Shown: one piece after another, positions 7,203 to 13,691 of the stretch
Layout: every line of letters starts with the position of its first letter
How positions within the stretch are numbered: the stretch's first letter is position 1
Source of the DNA: a virus
Strand: one strand, 5' to 3'
DNA length: 40,107 nt
Virus record (IMG/VR): IMGVR_UViG_3300049255_000036
Coordinates: 1 to 40,107 of that record
Program-made: the position numbers and the translations under genes
Notes under the pieces: generated by a model
Databases searched by the model: none
Told to the model about the DNA's origin: nothing
The model's input: only the letters and a program-made list of their open reading frames with translations

Positions 7203-9476
7203 ATGCAAGCACAAGCCATTATAAACGGCCGGCAGCTGCAGGTACTAGCAGCGCTTGGCATCCACTGGCGGCAAAGCTCTAAACACATACGCTGTCCATT
7301 TCCCGACCATGACGACCACAATCCGTCATGGCGGTGGGATGATGCGTCCGGCAAATGGTTCTGCACCTGTGGAAACGGCGACGTGCTCGACGCGGTTCAG
7401 CGCATGCGCGGAGTTGCCTTTAAGGCGGCGGTGGCTTTTGTTGAGCAGGTTGTCGGCGGCACAGCTGCGCCGGCAGCCGCGGTTGCAGAAAAGCCAGCAG
7501 TGAAACGGGGTAAGCAGGCACCGGCGGCAGCTAACGGCAGCGCGGTGGCCACCGCGCTGCCGACACGGCAGCAAATGAGGCTGGCAGACTACGGCGAGCC
7601 TGTGCAGTTCTGGGTCTACCACAACGCCGCCAGGCAAATCGTGGAGGTGCGCGCTAGGTACGAATACCTAAACGGAGGCACCGAACGCAAGAAGGTCGTG
7701 CTGCCGTGGACGTGGAACGGCAAGCGCTGGGTCAATAAGGCCGCGCCGGAGCCGCGGCCACTTTACATGCTGCCGCTGCTGCTCGGCGAGCCACAGCACA
7801 CCGTGCTGCTGGTCGAAGGCGAGAAGTCGGCCGATGCTGCGGCCGAGCTTTTTCCGGCGTACTGCGTTACCACCACGGCAGGCGGGTGTAAGGCGGCCAA
7901 GGGTACCGACTACGCGCCGCTGCGCGAGCGTGACGTTATCATATGGCCGGACAACGACGAGCCTGGCCGCAAGTACGCCGAGACGGTTGCAGCGCTGTGC
8001 AAGCAAGCCAGCGCGGCGTCGGTGCGTATCGTTGACGTGCCACAAGACTGGCCCGCAGGGTGGGACTTAGCCGATACGGTGCCTGAAGGAGCGGAGCCGG
8101 ATCTCGGCGCCTATCTGGAAGAGGCGTACCTGTGGCCACCGAGCGCCGGCGGAAAGGAGGGAAACACCGGCACCGGGAGCGATCACGACTCCGCTAACGG
8201 TAATGTGGTGCAGTTTCCAAAACGCGGCAAGAGGTCAAAACCGTTCAGGGCAAAGGCATCGGCCGAGCAGCTCGAAGGGTTTAACAAGGACGAGGACAGC
8301 GGCTGGCTCTACAAGGACGTCGACAACGTTCTGATAGCCATCGAAAAGCTGGACGTGCAGATCGGCTACGACGACTTTTCACACAAGTACACGGTGTCGG
8401 GTCTCGATGGATACGGCAATGTATTGGACGACGACGCGCTGGCCGAGCTGTACCTACGGATCTGGAGGCAGTTCGGCTTAAAGCTGTCAAAAAGCGAGAC
8501 AGACCTGATAGTGCTGGCCGAAGCGAGGCGGCGGCGCTCGCACCCCGTCAAGGCATACCTCAACGGCATCGAGTGGGACGGGGTCGAGCGCATCGACGAA
8601 TGGCTGTCGACGTACCTGGGAGCCGAAAACAACGACGTCAACCGCGCGGTCGGTCGCGCCGTGCTTATCGCCGCCGTGCGCCGGGTGCGCAAACCAGGCT
8701 GCAAGTTTGACCCGATGATGGTTCTGGAGGGTCCGCAAGGGTGCGGGAAGTCAAGCGCGATCGCCGCGCTGGTGCCAGACCCAGACTGGTTTACCGATAG
8801 CGTTACCCTGCAAATGGATCGCAAGGAGGTCATGGAGCAAACCGGCGGCAAGTGGCTTGTCGAATTCAGCGAGCTAACCGGCATGCGACGGGCGGATCTT
8901 GAACACGTCAAAGCGCTCGTGAGCCGGCAATTTGACGAGGCGCGACTCAGCTACGCGCGGTTTTCTACGAGGCGGCCCCGGCAGTGTGTGTTTATCGGCA
9001 CCACCAACGAATCTCAGTATCTGATCGACGATACCGGCAACAGGAGGTTTCTGCCGGTGCGCGTCGGCACCGTCGATTTGGCCGCTCTTGTGCGCGACCG
9101 AGATCAACTCTGGGGTGAGGCCGCACACTTCGAAGCGCTTGGAGAGTCGCTGGAATTTACGGCCGACATACGCGAAAAACTGGCCGTCGCACAGGCCGAT
9201 CGAGAGGCTCACGACGAGTGGGAATTCGTCGTCCGGGACTGGCTCAACGAGCACCATCCGCCGCCGGATTTGGCCTACACAGGTAGTGCACTAGTACCTG
9301 TCGTCACTATGGGTTTAGTAGCCGAAGGCGCGCTGAAAATCGAAAAAGGCCGGCTAGACGCTGTTTCGCAGAAGCGACTGATGCGCGCCATGAAAAAAGC
9401 CGGCTGGTATAAGGCGCATGCCTCAAACGGCAAAAACCTGTGGAAAAGGCGCGAAAACGGCGATTTAGTGCTCTAA
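7203..9476 (+). CDS. Primase-helicase: CHC2 zinc finger, Toprim and VapE/VirE ATPase
   Basis: A 757-aa fusion. Residues 31-60 hold a CHC2-type zinc site (CPFPDH, then FCTCGNGD) as in DnaG/gp4 primases. A Toprim-like part follows with EGEK at 205-208 and WPDNDEPG near 248-255. After a linker (about 320-350) comes a virulence-associated-E ATPase with Walker A GPQGCGKSS at 510-518, LVEFSEL as likely Walker B, and the TNESQYLIDDTGNRRF sensor region typical of VapE. It probably primes and unwinds phage DNA. ATG 7203 is preferred, with GAGAGG about 12 nt upstream; the frame extends to a TTG at 7170. No DNA polymerase is found in the window. Confidence 0.94.
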   Translation: MQAQAIINGRQLQVLAALGIHWRQSSKHIRCPFPDHDDHNPSWRWDDASGKWFCTCGNGDVLDAVQRMRGVAFKAAVAFVEQVVGGTAAPAAAVAEKPAVKRGKQAPAAANGSAVATALPTRQQMRLADYGEPVQFWVYHNAARQIVEVRARYEYLNGGTERKKVVLPWTWNGKRWVNKAAPEPRPLYMLPLLLGEPQHTVLLVEGEKSADAAAELFPAYCVTTTAGGCKAAKGTDYAPLRERDVIIWPDNDEPGRKYAETVAALCKQASAASVRIVDVPQDWPAGWDLADTVPEGAEPDLGAYLEEAYLWPPSAGGKEGNTGTGSDHDSANGNVVQFPKRGKRSKPFRAKASAEQLEGFNKDEDSGWLYKDVDNVLIAIEKLDVQIGYDDFSHKYTVSGLDGYGNVLDDDALAELYLRIWRQFGLKLSKSETDLIVLAEARRRRSHPVKAYLNGIEWDGVERIDEWLSTYLGAENNDVNRAVGRAVLIAAVRRVRKPGCKFDPMMVLEGPQGCGKSSAIAALVPDPDWFTDSVTLQMDRKEVMEQTGGKWLVEFSELTGMRRADLEHVKALVSRQFDEARLSYARFSTRRPRQCVFIGTTNESQYLIDDTGNRRFLPVRVGTVDLAALVRDRDQLWGEAAHFEALGESLEFTADIREKLAVAQADREAHDEWEFVVRDWLNEHHPPPDLAYTGSALVPVVTMGLVAEGALKIEKGRLDAVSQKRLMRAMKKAGWYKAHASNGKNLWKRRENGDLVL

Positions 9477-9667
9477 CTGCACCGCCACTGCACTTGCCAG
9501 CGAACTTTCCGCAAGTCATTGATTTTGCTATGCCAAAGCAGGGTCTAAGTCCTTATAGTGTAGTAAGTGTAGTAAGATATGAAGATCATATATATAAGGG
9601 AACATAGGGACAGCGCGTCGGAGCGGACGCGCACACGGCGCACGGTGAGCGAACGCAAAACGAGCGC

Positions 9668-9696
9668 TCTATACACTCTGTAGGGTCTTTTGGCAA
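9668..9696 (-). promoter_or_regulatory. Candidate sigma70-type promoter pointing left
   Basis: Read on the minus strand, TTGCCA (9696-9691) and TATAGA (9673-9668) are separated by exactly 17 bp. It would start transcription near 9661 into the non-coding region and antisense to the end of the primase gene. The -10 lies within one of the recurrent GTGTATAG words. Confidence 0.4.
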
Positions 9697-9766
9697 ACTA
9701 ACCGCTCTTACTGCACTAGGGTTAATTTTCGGTTTAATATTGCAATAAGCGAATGTTTTGAGGCAC

Positions 9767-9791
9767 AAAAAAAGGTGGCCTTTTGACCACC
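9767..9791 (-). terminator. Rho-independent terminator of the minus-strand operon
   Basis: On the minus strand GGTGG pairs with CCACC around an 8-nt loop and is followed by seven T (the A-run at 9767-9773 on the plus strand). It lies 24 bp beyond the stop of the last minus-strand gene, exactly where the operon terminator is expected. Confidence 0.8.
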
Positions 9792-9814
9792 GTTTAGAGG
9801 GTGTTTTGGGTGCC

Positions 9815-10234
9815 TTACGCGGCCACGCTGTACCGGCCGTCATCGTCCTTTGCGAGCACACCTTTAGCGTGTAGGCGCCTCAACGCTGTGTAGACGTTGG
9901 CCTTTACGATGTCGCCTCGATAGCCGACGTCGACCAGCGTATCAAGCACGGCACTCGCGGCCGCAGGTTGGCCGATCTTGTTTAGAGCGGCCACCGCAGC
10001 GTCTGACAAGGACAGCTCGGTCGTGACGCCTTCTGTGGCGTTGCCGGTAGCCTTGCGCTTCGGGGGTGCCTTGGTATCGGCCACTCCGTTGATATAGCGC
10101 TCCAGCGCCTTCGTGCGCGCCAAGATGCGGGTCAGCCGCGCAATGGTCTCGGCGGCCTGCTTCTTGGCCAGCTGTGCCTCTTGCAGCTCGGCCTCCCAGG
10201 CTTGGATCTGGTCGGGTGTGATGCTGATGGTCAT
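9815..10234 (-). CDS. Winged-helix protein with N-terminal coiled coil (139 aa)
   Basis: The start at 10234 (minus) has a strong AAGGAGA about seven bases upstream and overlaps the preceding gene as ATGA; the longer frame to 10387 lies inside that gene. Residues 5-45 form a helix likely to be a coiled coil (QAWEAELQEAQLAKKQAAET). Residues about 75-139 read as a winged helix: SDAAVAALNKIGQP, SAVLDTLVDVGY, NVYTALRRLHAKGVLAKDD, GRYSV. It is probably a sequence-specific regulator, the last gene of the minus-strand operon. Direct targets are unknown. Confidence 0.75.
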   Translation of the reverse strand: MTISITPDQIQAWEAELQEAQLAKKQAAETIARLTRILARTKALERYINGVADTKAPPKRKATGNATEGVTTELSLSDAAVAALNKIGQPAAASAVLDTLVDVGYRGDIVKANVYTALRRLHAKGVLAKDDDGRYSVAA

Positions 10235-10443
10235 GCTGAGTCTCCTTGTTTGGTCACGTATTCCATGGCGACGCTGCGCTCGACCTTGATAATCCGGAAG
10301 CGGTCCCACTCGTGATCGAGCCGGCGCTCCATCGCGGTGGAGATGGCGTGGTCGTAATCGACGTAGATACCGGCGCTGGTCTTCCACAAATCAACACTAT
10401 CGCGCTGGTATTCGATAACGTATTGCGGCTTGAATGTGCTCAT
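10231..10443 (-). CDS. Hypothetical protein (70 aa)
   Basis: Starts at 10443 (minus) with GAGG about eight bases upstream. Its stop overlaps the start of the winged-helix gene by 4 nt, so the two are probably translationally coupled. The product has alternating beta and helix segments (PQYVIEYQRDSVDLW, SAGIYVDYDHAISTAMERRL) and no known motif. Confidence 0.68.
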   Translation of the reverse strand: MSTFKPQYVIEYQRDSVDLWKTSAGIYVDYDHAISTAMERRLDHEWDRFRIIKVERSVAMEYVTKQGDSA

Positions 10444-10453
10444 GGTGGGTGCC

Positions 10454-10810
10454 TCAATTGGGGAAAGCGAACCGTTCAGAAATTTTAGGCGTGTCCGTTT
10501 CGCCTAAAAGGTATTCGACGTCGACGACGTCGCCGTCGTTAATTTCATCGAAGTGCTGCTCAATCCATCTGTGCGCCTCCGGCCACGTGCGCGCACCGCC
10601 TTCCCAGCTGTACGGATCGTACGTGGCCGCGCCGCCGCGCATCGGCAGCAGCATCACAAGCGGATAGCCACTAACCCCTTTGCCGGGGTTACGGCCATAG
10701 CCGGTGCGCGATAGCAGGTATCTCTCGGCTTCCGAGCTGGCGACCATTTTGATTGCGATCGCCGGCATGAAGGTATCCCTGTCGCGAGTCTCAATCGCTT
10801 TGATAATCAT
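10454..10810 (-). CDS. Conserved hypothetical protein (118 aa)
   Basis: The start at 10810 has an excellent SD, AAGGAGGT, seven bases upstream on the minus strand. The protein has the phrases RDRDTFMPAIAIKM, RYLLSRTGYG, DPYSW, RTWPEAHRWIEQHF and DVVDVEYLLGETDTPK. This pattern resembles uncharacterised proteins of proteobacteria and their phages. The SD strength suggests high expression. Function unknown. Confidence 0.8.
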   Translation of the reverse strand: MIIKAIETRDRDTFMPAIAIKMVASSEAERYLLSRTGYGRNPGKGVSGYPLVMLLPMRGGAATYDPYSWEGGARTWPEAHRWIEQHFDEINDGDVVDVEYLLGETDTPKISERFAFPN

Positions 10811-10821
10811 AATGACCTCCT

Positions 10822-10992
10822 TCAGTGAAGCTTGCCTGATGGCAGTGACTGCCGGTCCATGCCGGCGTTCGCGTGTTTGCTCAGATCAAAAAGCCGATCA
10901 AACACGCGCTTGCGTTCGGACGGAGTCATCTCGGCAAGCAGCTTGAGTCGTCCGTCCTCGTGCCGTGGCCATGTGCGTTTGTTCTCTGTCAT
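10822..10992 (-). CDS. Hypothetical protein (56 aa), first gene of minus-strand operon
   Basis: The start at 10992 (minus) is preceded by AAGGAGACTCACC, almost identical to the SD region of the winged-helix gene. The peptide is charged and helical (RLKLLAEMTPSERKRVFDRL). It is the first gene of the four-gene leftward operon and diverges from the ribbon-helix-helix gene at 11148. Confidence 0.65.
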   Translation of the reverse strand: MTENKRTWPRHEDGRLKLLAEMTPSERKRVFDRLFDLSKHANAGMDRQSLPSGKLH

Positions 10993-11087
10993 GGTGAGTC
11001 TCCTTGGCACCTCTTAAGCTCTTGGTCCTCTGAATTCACGCTTAAAGCCTCCATGTGTTGTACACCGCGCCACCGTACTCCTGTGTA

Positions 11088-11110
11088 TAGACATGTCAAG
11101 ACATGTCTAG
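11088..11110. promoter_or_regulatory. Tandem palindromic operator between divergent genes
   Basis: AGACATGTCA (11089-11098) is followed directly by AGACATGTCT (11099-11108); each contains the palindrome GACATGTC. TTGACA lies across the site on the minus strand (11098-11093). It lies in the 155-bp gap between the leftward operon and the rightward ribbon-helix-helix gene. Tandem palindromes at 10-bp spacing are typical of Arc/Mnt/CopG operators. Confidence 0.55.
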
Positions 11111-11147
11111 CCTTGCAAGCGCGCTTTTTTGTGGCTATTTGTTTGGC

Positions 11148-11330
11148 ATGGCGAACGAACGGCAGCAGATAAACGTACGCGTGGACGACGATTGGCTGGA
11201 GGCGCTCGATGCGTGGATCGCCGCGCAGCCGGTGCCGCCGTCGCGGAGCCAGGTGGTGATGACGGCGGTACGGCGGTTTATCGAGGACAACCCGCCGCCA
11301 GTGCCAAAGGCGCCGAGATCCGCCAAATAG
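11148..11330 (+). CDS. Ribbon-helix-helix (CopG/Arc-type) regulator (60 aa)
   Basis: The protein from ATG 11148 has the ribbon-helix-helix pattern: strand QQINVRV (residues 6-12), helix DDDWLEALDAWIAAQ, then turn and helix PPSRSQVVMTAVRRFIED. The longer frame from 11103 would put the operator inside the gene and lacks an SD. The SD for 11148 is itself weak, suggesting low expression. It probably binds the tandem palindromes about 40 bp upstream and controls itself and the divergent operon, as Arc and Mnt do in P22. Confidence 0.75.
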   Translation: MANERQQINVRVDDDWLEALDAWIAAQPVPPSRSQVVMTAVRRFIEDNPPPVPKAPRSAK

Positions 11331-11417
11331 GTTGCTATGCAATATCGGGACGCCATTTAATTATGTATACACCAGTGTGCAATCGCGCGCCACACACGAA
11401 AGATCTACATCGGTTTT

Positions 11418-12029
11418 ATGAAGCGTAACAGTCCGAAGAAAAAGAAGCCGCTGAACATCGAGGCGGCGCTCACCGAGCAGCAACGTTTAGCACTTATCCC
11501 TACGGGTCCGGTGACGCCGGCGCGAAGTGCACACGGCGACATCGAGGTCGAGATTGCGGCGTCGACCGAGCGCGGCGAGGCAATCGTGATGCGCCAGCGC
11601 TCGGTGTCTGCGGTGCATAAACTATTAGACCAAGGACTAATAACGCTACATGAGGCTTCGGCGGCACACCATTTCCAAATCGACCACGATGGTGCTTATA
11701 CATCTAGCGCAAATGTATTGGCTGCTATACGCATAGATAATGCGGGGTCTGGCGAGGGTGCCGCTTTGCGACGGGTCGAGCAGGGCGCTCGGTTCCGCGG
11801 TGCTCTCGCCTATCTGCGCGATGAGCTTGGTCGCGTGGCGCTGAATGGGATCTGCGGATCGGTCGACCAGCGCGTTGCCGGGGTTTATCAGTCCATCGGT
11901 GAGGACATCCTTCCGACGTGCTCAGCCTCGGAACAACGCGCCGCCGGCAAGGGTGCGCTCATTTTAGCAATACGCGGACTGGCTCGGTACTACGGCGACA
12001 AATATAGCCGTTATCACAGTAGGCACTGA
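11418..12029 (+). CDS. DUF6456-like protein (203 aa)
   Basis: A basic N-terminus (MKRNSPKKKKPL) is followed by an insert and then a helical core that resembles alphaproteobacterial DUF6456 proteins: VHKLLDQGLITLHEASAAHHF, ALAYLRDELGRVALNGICG, and the terminal KGALILAIRGLARYYG. In relatives the core is found in small regulators. The similarity is from memory of the family layout and is moderate. The SD is weak. Confidence 0.65.
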   Translation: MKRNSPKKKKPLNIEAALTEQQRLALIPTGPVTPARSAHGDIEVEIAASTERGEAIVMRQRSVSAVHKLLDQGLITLHEASAAHHFQIDHDGAYTSSANVLAAIRIDNAGSGEGAALRRVEQGARFRGALAYLRDELGRVALNGICGSVDQRVAGVYQSIGEDILPTCSASEQRAAGKGALILAIRGLARYYGDKYSRYHSRH

Positions 12030-12043
12030 GAAGGACGTTGCAA

Positions 12044-12409
12044 ATGAGCGATAGAACAGATCAAGACAAAATGCCGCGTTTGATTTGGTTGGAGTCCAAG
12101 GGTTGCTGGATTGACCCTCAAGCTATTGCGATGCTTATGAGTATGGCCAACGCGCAAGGTCACAAGGTCGGCACCAAGACTTACAACGCGCATTTACACA
12201 TCGAGACGCGCGCCGGAACTATACTAAAGGTGCCTTGTATCGATGTTAACGGCGCAAACCAGCTGCGCGATACGCTCGGCCGACTCGCAAACTACCGCCA
12301 CGCAAAACCAAAGGTAAGCGCCAGCGTCAATTGGCACGGCACGCCGCAGCCGGGTGACGCCGGTTACGAAGAATTCCGGGACCGTCAGCGCGAGCGGCTG
12401 CACCCGTAA
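12044..12409 (+). CDS. Hypothetical protein (121 aa)
   Basis: ATG 12044 has AAGGAC about eight bases upstream and is preferred over an in-frame TTG at 12038. The product has an alternating beta/alpha layout (LIWLESKGCWIDPQAIAML, NAHLHIETRAGTILKVP) and a charged C-terminus. The family is not recognised. It is the last gene before the candidate structured RNA. Confidence 0.72.
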   Translation: MSDRTDQDKMPRLIWLESKGCWIDPQAIAMLMSMANAQGHKVGTKTYNAHLHIETRAGTILKVPCIDVNGANQLRDTLGRLANYRHAKPKVSASVNWHGTPQPGDAGYEEFRDRQRERLHP

Positions 12410-12420
12410 GTCTTTTTTTG

Positions 12421-12449
12421 TTGAGTGGTAGCAATACACGGTGTATAGA
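12421..12449 (+). promoter_or_regulatory. Sigma70-type promoter of the candidate small RNA
   Basis: TTGAGT (12421-12426) and TATAGA (12444-12449) are separated by exactly 17 bp, placing the start near 12456, at the foot of the first hairpin of the RNA. The spacer and -10 contain the inverted repeat ATACAC-G-GTGTAT (12434-12446), which could be an operator. Confidence 0.55.
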
Positions 12450-12452
12450 TTC

Positions 12453-12602
12453 GCTTGAGGCCGAGAACCGCGCGGCCTCAAGCCGGAAACGACCCCGTCG
12501 TTGACTGTTGCAAGCAAGGATGGTCGACGGGGTCGTTTTCACATCCCTCCATGTGGTCTTGCACGTCTTGTGCGACCCGCGCTTAACGGCGCGGGTTTTT
12601 TT
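12453..12602 (+). ncRNA. Candidate structured small RNA (about 150 nt)
   Basis: No credible ORF, yet nearly every base can pair. Hairpin 1: 12453-12463 with 12473-12483 (11 bp, 9-nt loop). Hairpin 2: 12485-12500 with 12525-12540 (16 bp with one G-U, 24-nt loop). Hairpin 3: ACAT/ATGT (12541-12554). Hairpin 4: GCAC/GTGC (12561-12573), extended by GTC/GAC. Hairpin 5 is an intrinsic terminator with seven T. A promoter fits just upstream. I do not recognise it as a known family. It could act as an antisense or protein-binding RNA. Confidence 0.55.
12575..12602 (+). terminator. Rho-independent terminator
   Basis: CCCGCGC (12576-12582) pairs with GCGCGGG (12589-12595) around TTAACG, extended by an A-T pair, and is followed by seven T (12596-12602). 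A textbook intrinsic terminator on the plus strand. Confidence 0.88.
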
Positions 12603-12629
12603 CTACCTAGCTATCTTGCTTCGGTTGTA

Positions 12630-12653
12630 TTATACATGCCTAACCATGTATAA
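12630..12653. promoter_or_regulatory. 9-bp inverted repeat upstream of 12669
   Basis: TTATACATG (12630-12638) and CATGTATAA (12645-12653) form a perfect repeat around CCTAAC. It lies 15 bp before the start codon at 12669 and overlaps the recurrent TGTATTATAC word (12626-12635). Its symmetry and place suggest an operator controlling the gene at 12669. Confidence 0.5.
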
Positions 12654-12668
12654 CAGCTGGAGTCGGCC

Positions 12669-12980
12669 ATGGAACTAATGCAACGGCTTGAACAGGATCT
12701 GCTGCGTGAGCGTTTGCGTCTTTGTGATTCGAAGCTCAACGCGGCTCAGCAAGAGATACTGCGCTTGGAGCGGTGCTTGGCGGCGACCCGTGTAGCGGAC
12801 AAATATGTAACCCCGTTCCTGGCGGTGGCTCGCACCTTCAGGAATGCCGAGCCGCGCACCATTATTTTGGAGCGCTACGACGGCCAGCCGCATGCGCTTG
12901 AGGTGCTGGACTTTCAGCGACTGCTTCACGCCTTCGAAACCAAGGACCAAGAATGTGGACCGGAATCGCATACATCTTGA
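12669..12980 (+). CDS. Hypothetical protein with coiled-coil N-terminus (103 aa)
   Basis: ATG 12669 has CTGGAG at a good distance. Residues 1-40 are a long amphipathic helix (MELMQRLEQDLLRERLRLCD and on), likely a coiled coil. The rest has no known motif. Its 3' end overlaps the small membrane protein gene at 12953 by 28 nt. Confidence 0.68.
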   Translation: MELMQRLEQDLLRERLRLCDSKLNAAQQEILRLERCLAATRVADKYVTPFLAVARTFRNAEPRTIILERYDGQPHALEVLDFQRLLHAFETKDQECGPESHTS

Positions 12981-13096
12981 TCGGTATAGCCGTGGCGATA
13001 CTAGCGCTCGGCATGGCGAGTGATCGCCATCGCTATAACCCCTGCACGACGGCACCGCTGCGTCAAGACTGCCGGTTTGCTGTAAACCTCCCTTGA
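12953..13096 (+). CDS. Small single-span membrane protein (47 aa)
   Basis: ATG 12953 has AAGGA seven bases upstream inside the preceding gene. The peptide has one hydrophobic helix (residues 4-22, GIAYILIGIAVAILALGMA), then a polar C-terminal part with two cysteines (C31 and C40) that could form a disulfide outside the membrane. The short length and topology recall spanin or holin accessory proteins, but no lysis genes are seen nearby. Confidence 0.58.
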   Translation: MWTGIAYILIGIAVAILALGMASDRHRYNPCTTAPLRQDCRFAVNLP

Positions 13097-13149
13097 CACA
13101 CGCCGCGTCAACACCCATGTCAAGATTATGTCAACAACTACGAGTTGAC
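13093..13149. promoter_or_regulatory. Cluster of five GTTGAC/GTCAAC half-sites upstream of the tRNA
   Basis: TTGAC (13093-13097), GTCAAC (13107-13112), GTCAAG (13119-13124), GTCAAC (13130-13135) and GTTGAC (13144-13149) lie within 57 bp. The last two form an inverted pair. The array ends 10 bp before the tRNA and may be an operator or multi-site enhancer for its transcription. Confidence 0.45.
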
Positions 13150-13159
13150 GACCGGTTTT

Positions 13160-13234
13160 TGCGGAATGGAGCAGTAGCAGCTCGCCAGGCTCATAACCTG
13201 GAGGTCGCAGGTGCGAGTCCTGCTTCCGCACCCA
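13160..13234 (+). tRNA. tRNA with CAT anticodon (initiator-like Met)
   Basis: A full cloverleaf can be drawn: acceptor TGCGGAA (13160-13166) with TTCCGCA (13224-13230); D-stem GAGC/GCTC; anticodon stem CCAGG/CCTGG with loop CTCATAA (anticodon CAT at 13192-13194); variable AGGTC; T-stem GCAGG/CCTGC with loop TGCGAGT; discriminator C13231 and encoded CCA (13232-13234). The A11-T24 pair and overall similarity are like bacterial initiator tRNA-fMet. Position 1-72 is a T-A pair, the D-loop is short without the usual GG, and position 73 is C, all unusual. tRNA-Ile2 with lysidine is an alternative. Confidence 0.85.
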
Positions 13235-13332
13235 ATTGCAGTGTGGCTTAAAGCAAAGCGCGTGGCCTTTTTGCGAGGAGTTGGTGCAAAGCCAGCCACT
13301 GCAGCCATTTTCACTCAAGGCAATCATCACAT

Positions 13333-13433
13333 ATGACCTCCACGAAAGACGGCGACAAGAACGGCAAAGCCGACAAAAAAACATGAAAAAGAAGGTCGAC
13401 CGCAAGGAAGAGCGCAAGGAAGGCAAAAAGTAA
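13333..13433 (+). other. Two overlapping lysine-rich short ORFs (17 and 16 aa)
   Basis: ATG 13333 encodes a 17-aa peptide (MTSTKDGDKNGKADKKT) ending at 13386. It overlaps, as ATGA, ATG 13383, which encodes a 16-aa peptide (MKKKVDRKEERKEGKK) ending at 13433. Both are very basic and lie between the tRNA and the gene at 13437. Alternatively a 49-aa frame from GTG 13284 covers the second. Either could be real; evidence is only composition and tight spacing. Confidence 0.3.
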
Positions 13434-13436
13434 CCG

Positions 13437-13691
13437 ATGCCGGCCGTCAGCAAGGCGCAGGCCGCTTTCATGGCAATGTCCGAGTCGCCAAAAGGTCGCG
13501 CCAAGCTCAAGTCCTCAGGTAAAAAGCCAGCACCAACCGCAGTCGCCAGAGACTTCGTCGCAGCCGACAAGGGTAAAACCAAGTCATTACCTAAGCGTGC
13601 TCCAAAGCGCAAAAAGCCTGCAAGTAACAAACTATCTAATATTAAGACTAAACGCATTAAACCCGCACCGGACACAGACAACAGCGAATGA
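13437..13691 (+). CDS. DUF3008-like small basic protein (84 aa)
   Basis: The N-terminus MPAVSKAQAAFMAMSESPKG matches the start of small phage/bacterial proteins of the DUF3008 type (MPxxSKAQQ...). ARDFVAADKGKTKSLPKR then follows a recurring phage pattern. The C-terminal half is lysine/proline-rich and probably unfolded. Its stop overlaps the next start as ATGA. Function unknown; nucleic-acid binding is possible given the charge. Confidence 0.75.
   Translation: MPAVSKAQAAFMAMSESPKGRAKLKSSGKKPAPTAVARDFVAADKGKTKSLPKRAPKRKKPASNKLSNIKTKRIKPAPDTDNSE

Larger units (their letters stand above)
9477..9814. other. Convergent intergenic region with repeats, possible origin
   Basis: No credible gene in 338 bp. 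It holds an ACTTGC/GCAAGT inverted repeat (9492-9516), a 9-bp tandem repeat TGTAGTAAG (9559-9576), the palindrome ATATGA-aga-TCATAT (9577-9591), an AT-rich run (9585-9597), a GC hairpin GCGCGTC/GACGCGC (9613-9632), a minus-strand promoter-like pair and the minus-strand terminator. Such a mix next to a primase gene is compatible with a replication origin, but no initiator sites are identified. Confidence 0.4.

Noticed and set aside
9586-9861. Minus-strand 91-aa frame
   Set aside because: Runs through the minus-strand terminator and overlaps the winged-helix gene end; composition is not protein-like.
13092-13130. TTGACA at 13093 as a promoter for the tRNA
   Set aside because: No acceptable -10 within 15-19 bp; the site is better explained as part of the GTCAAC array.
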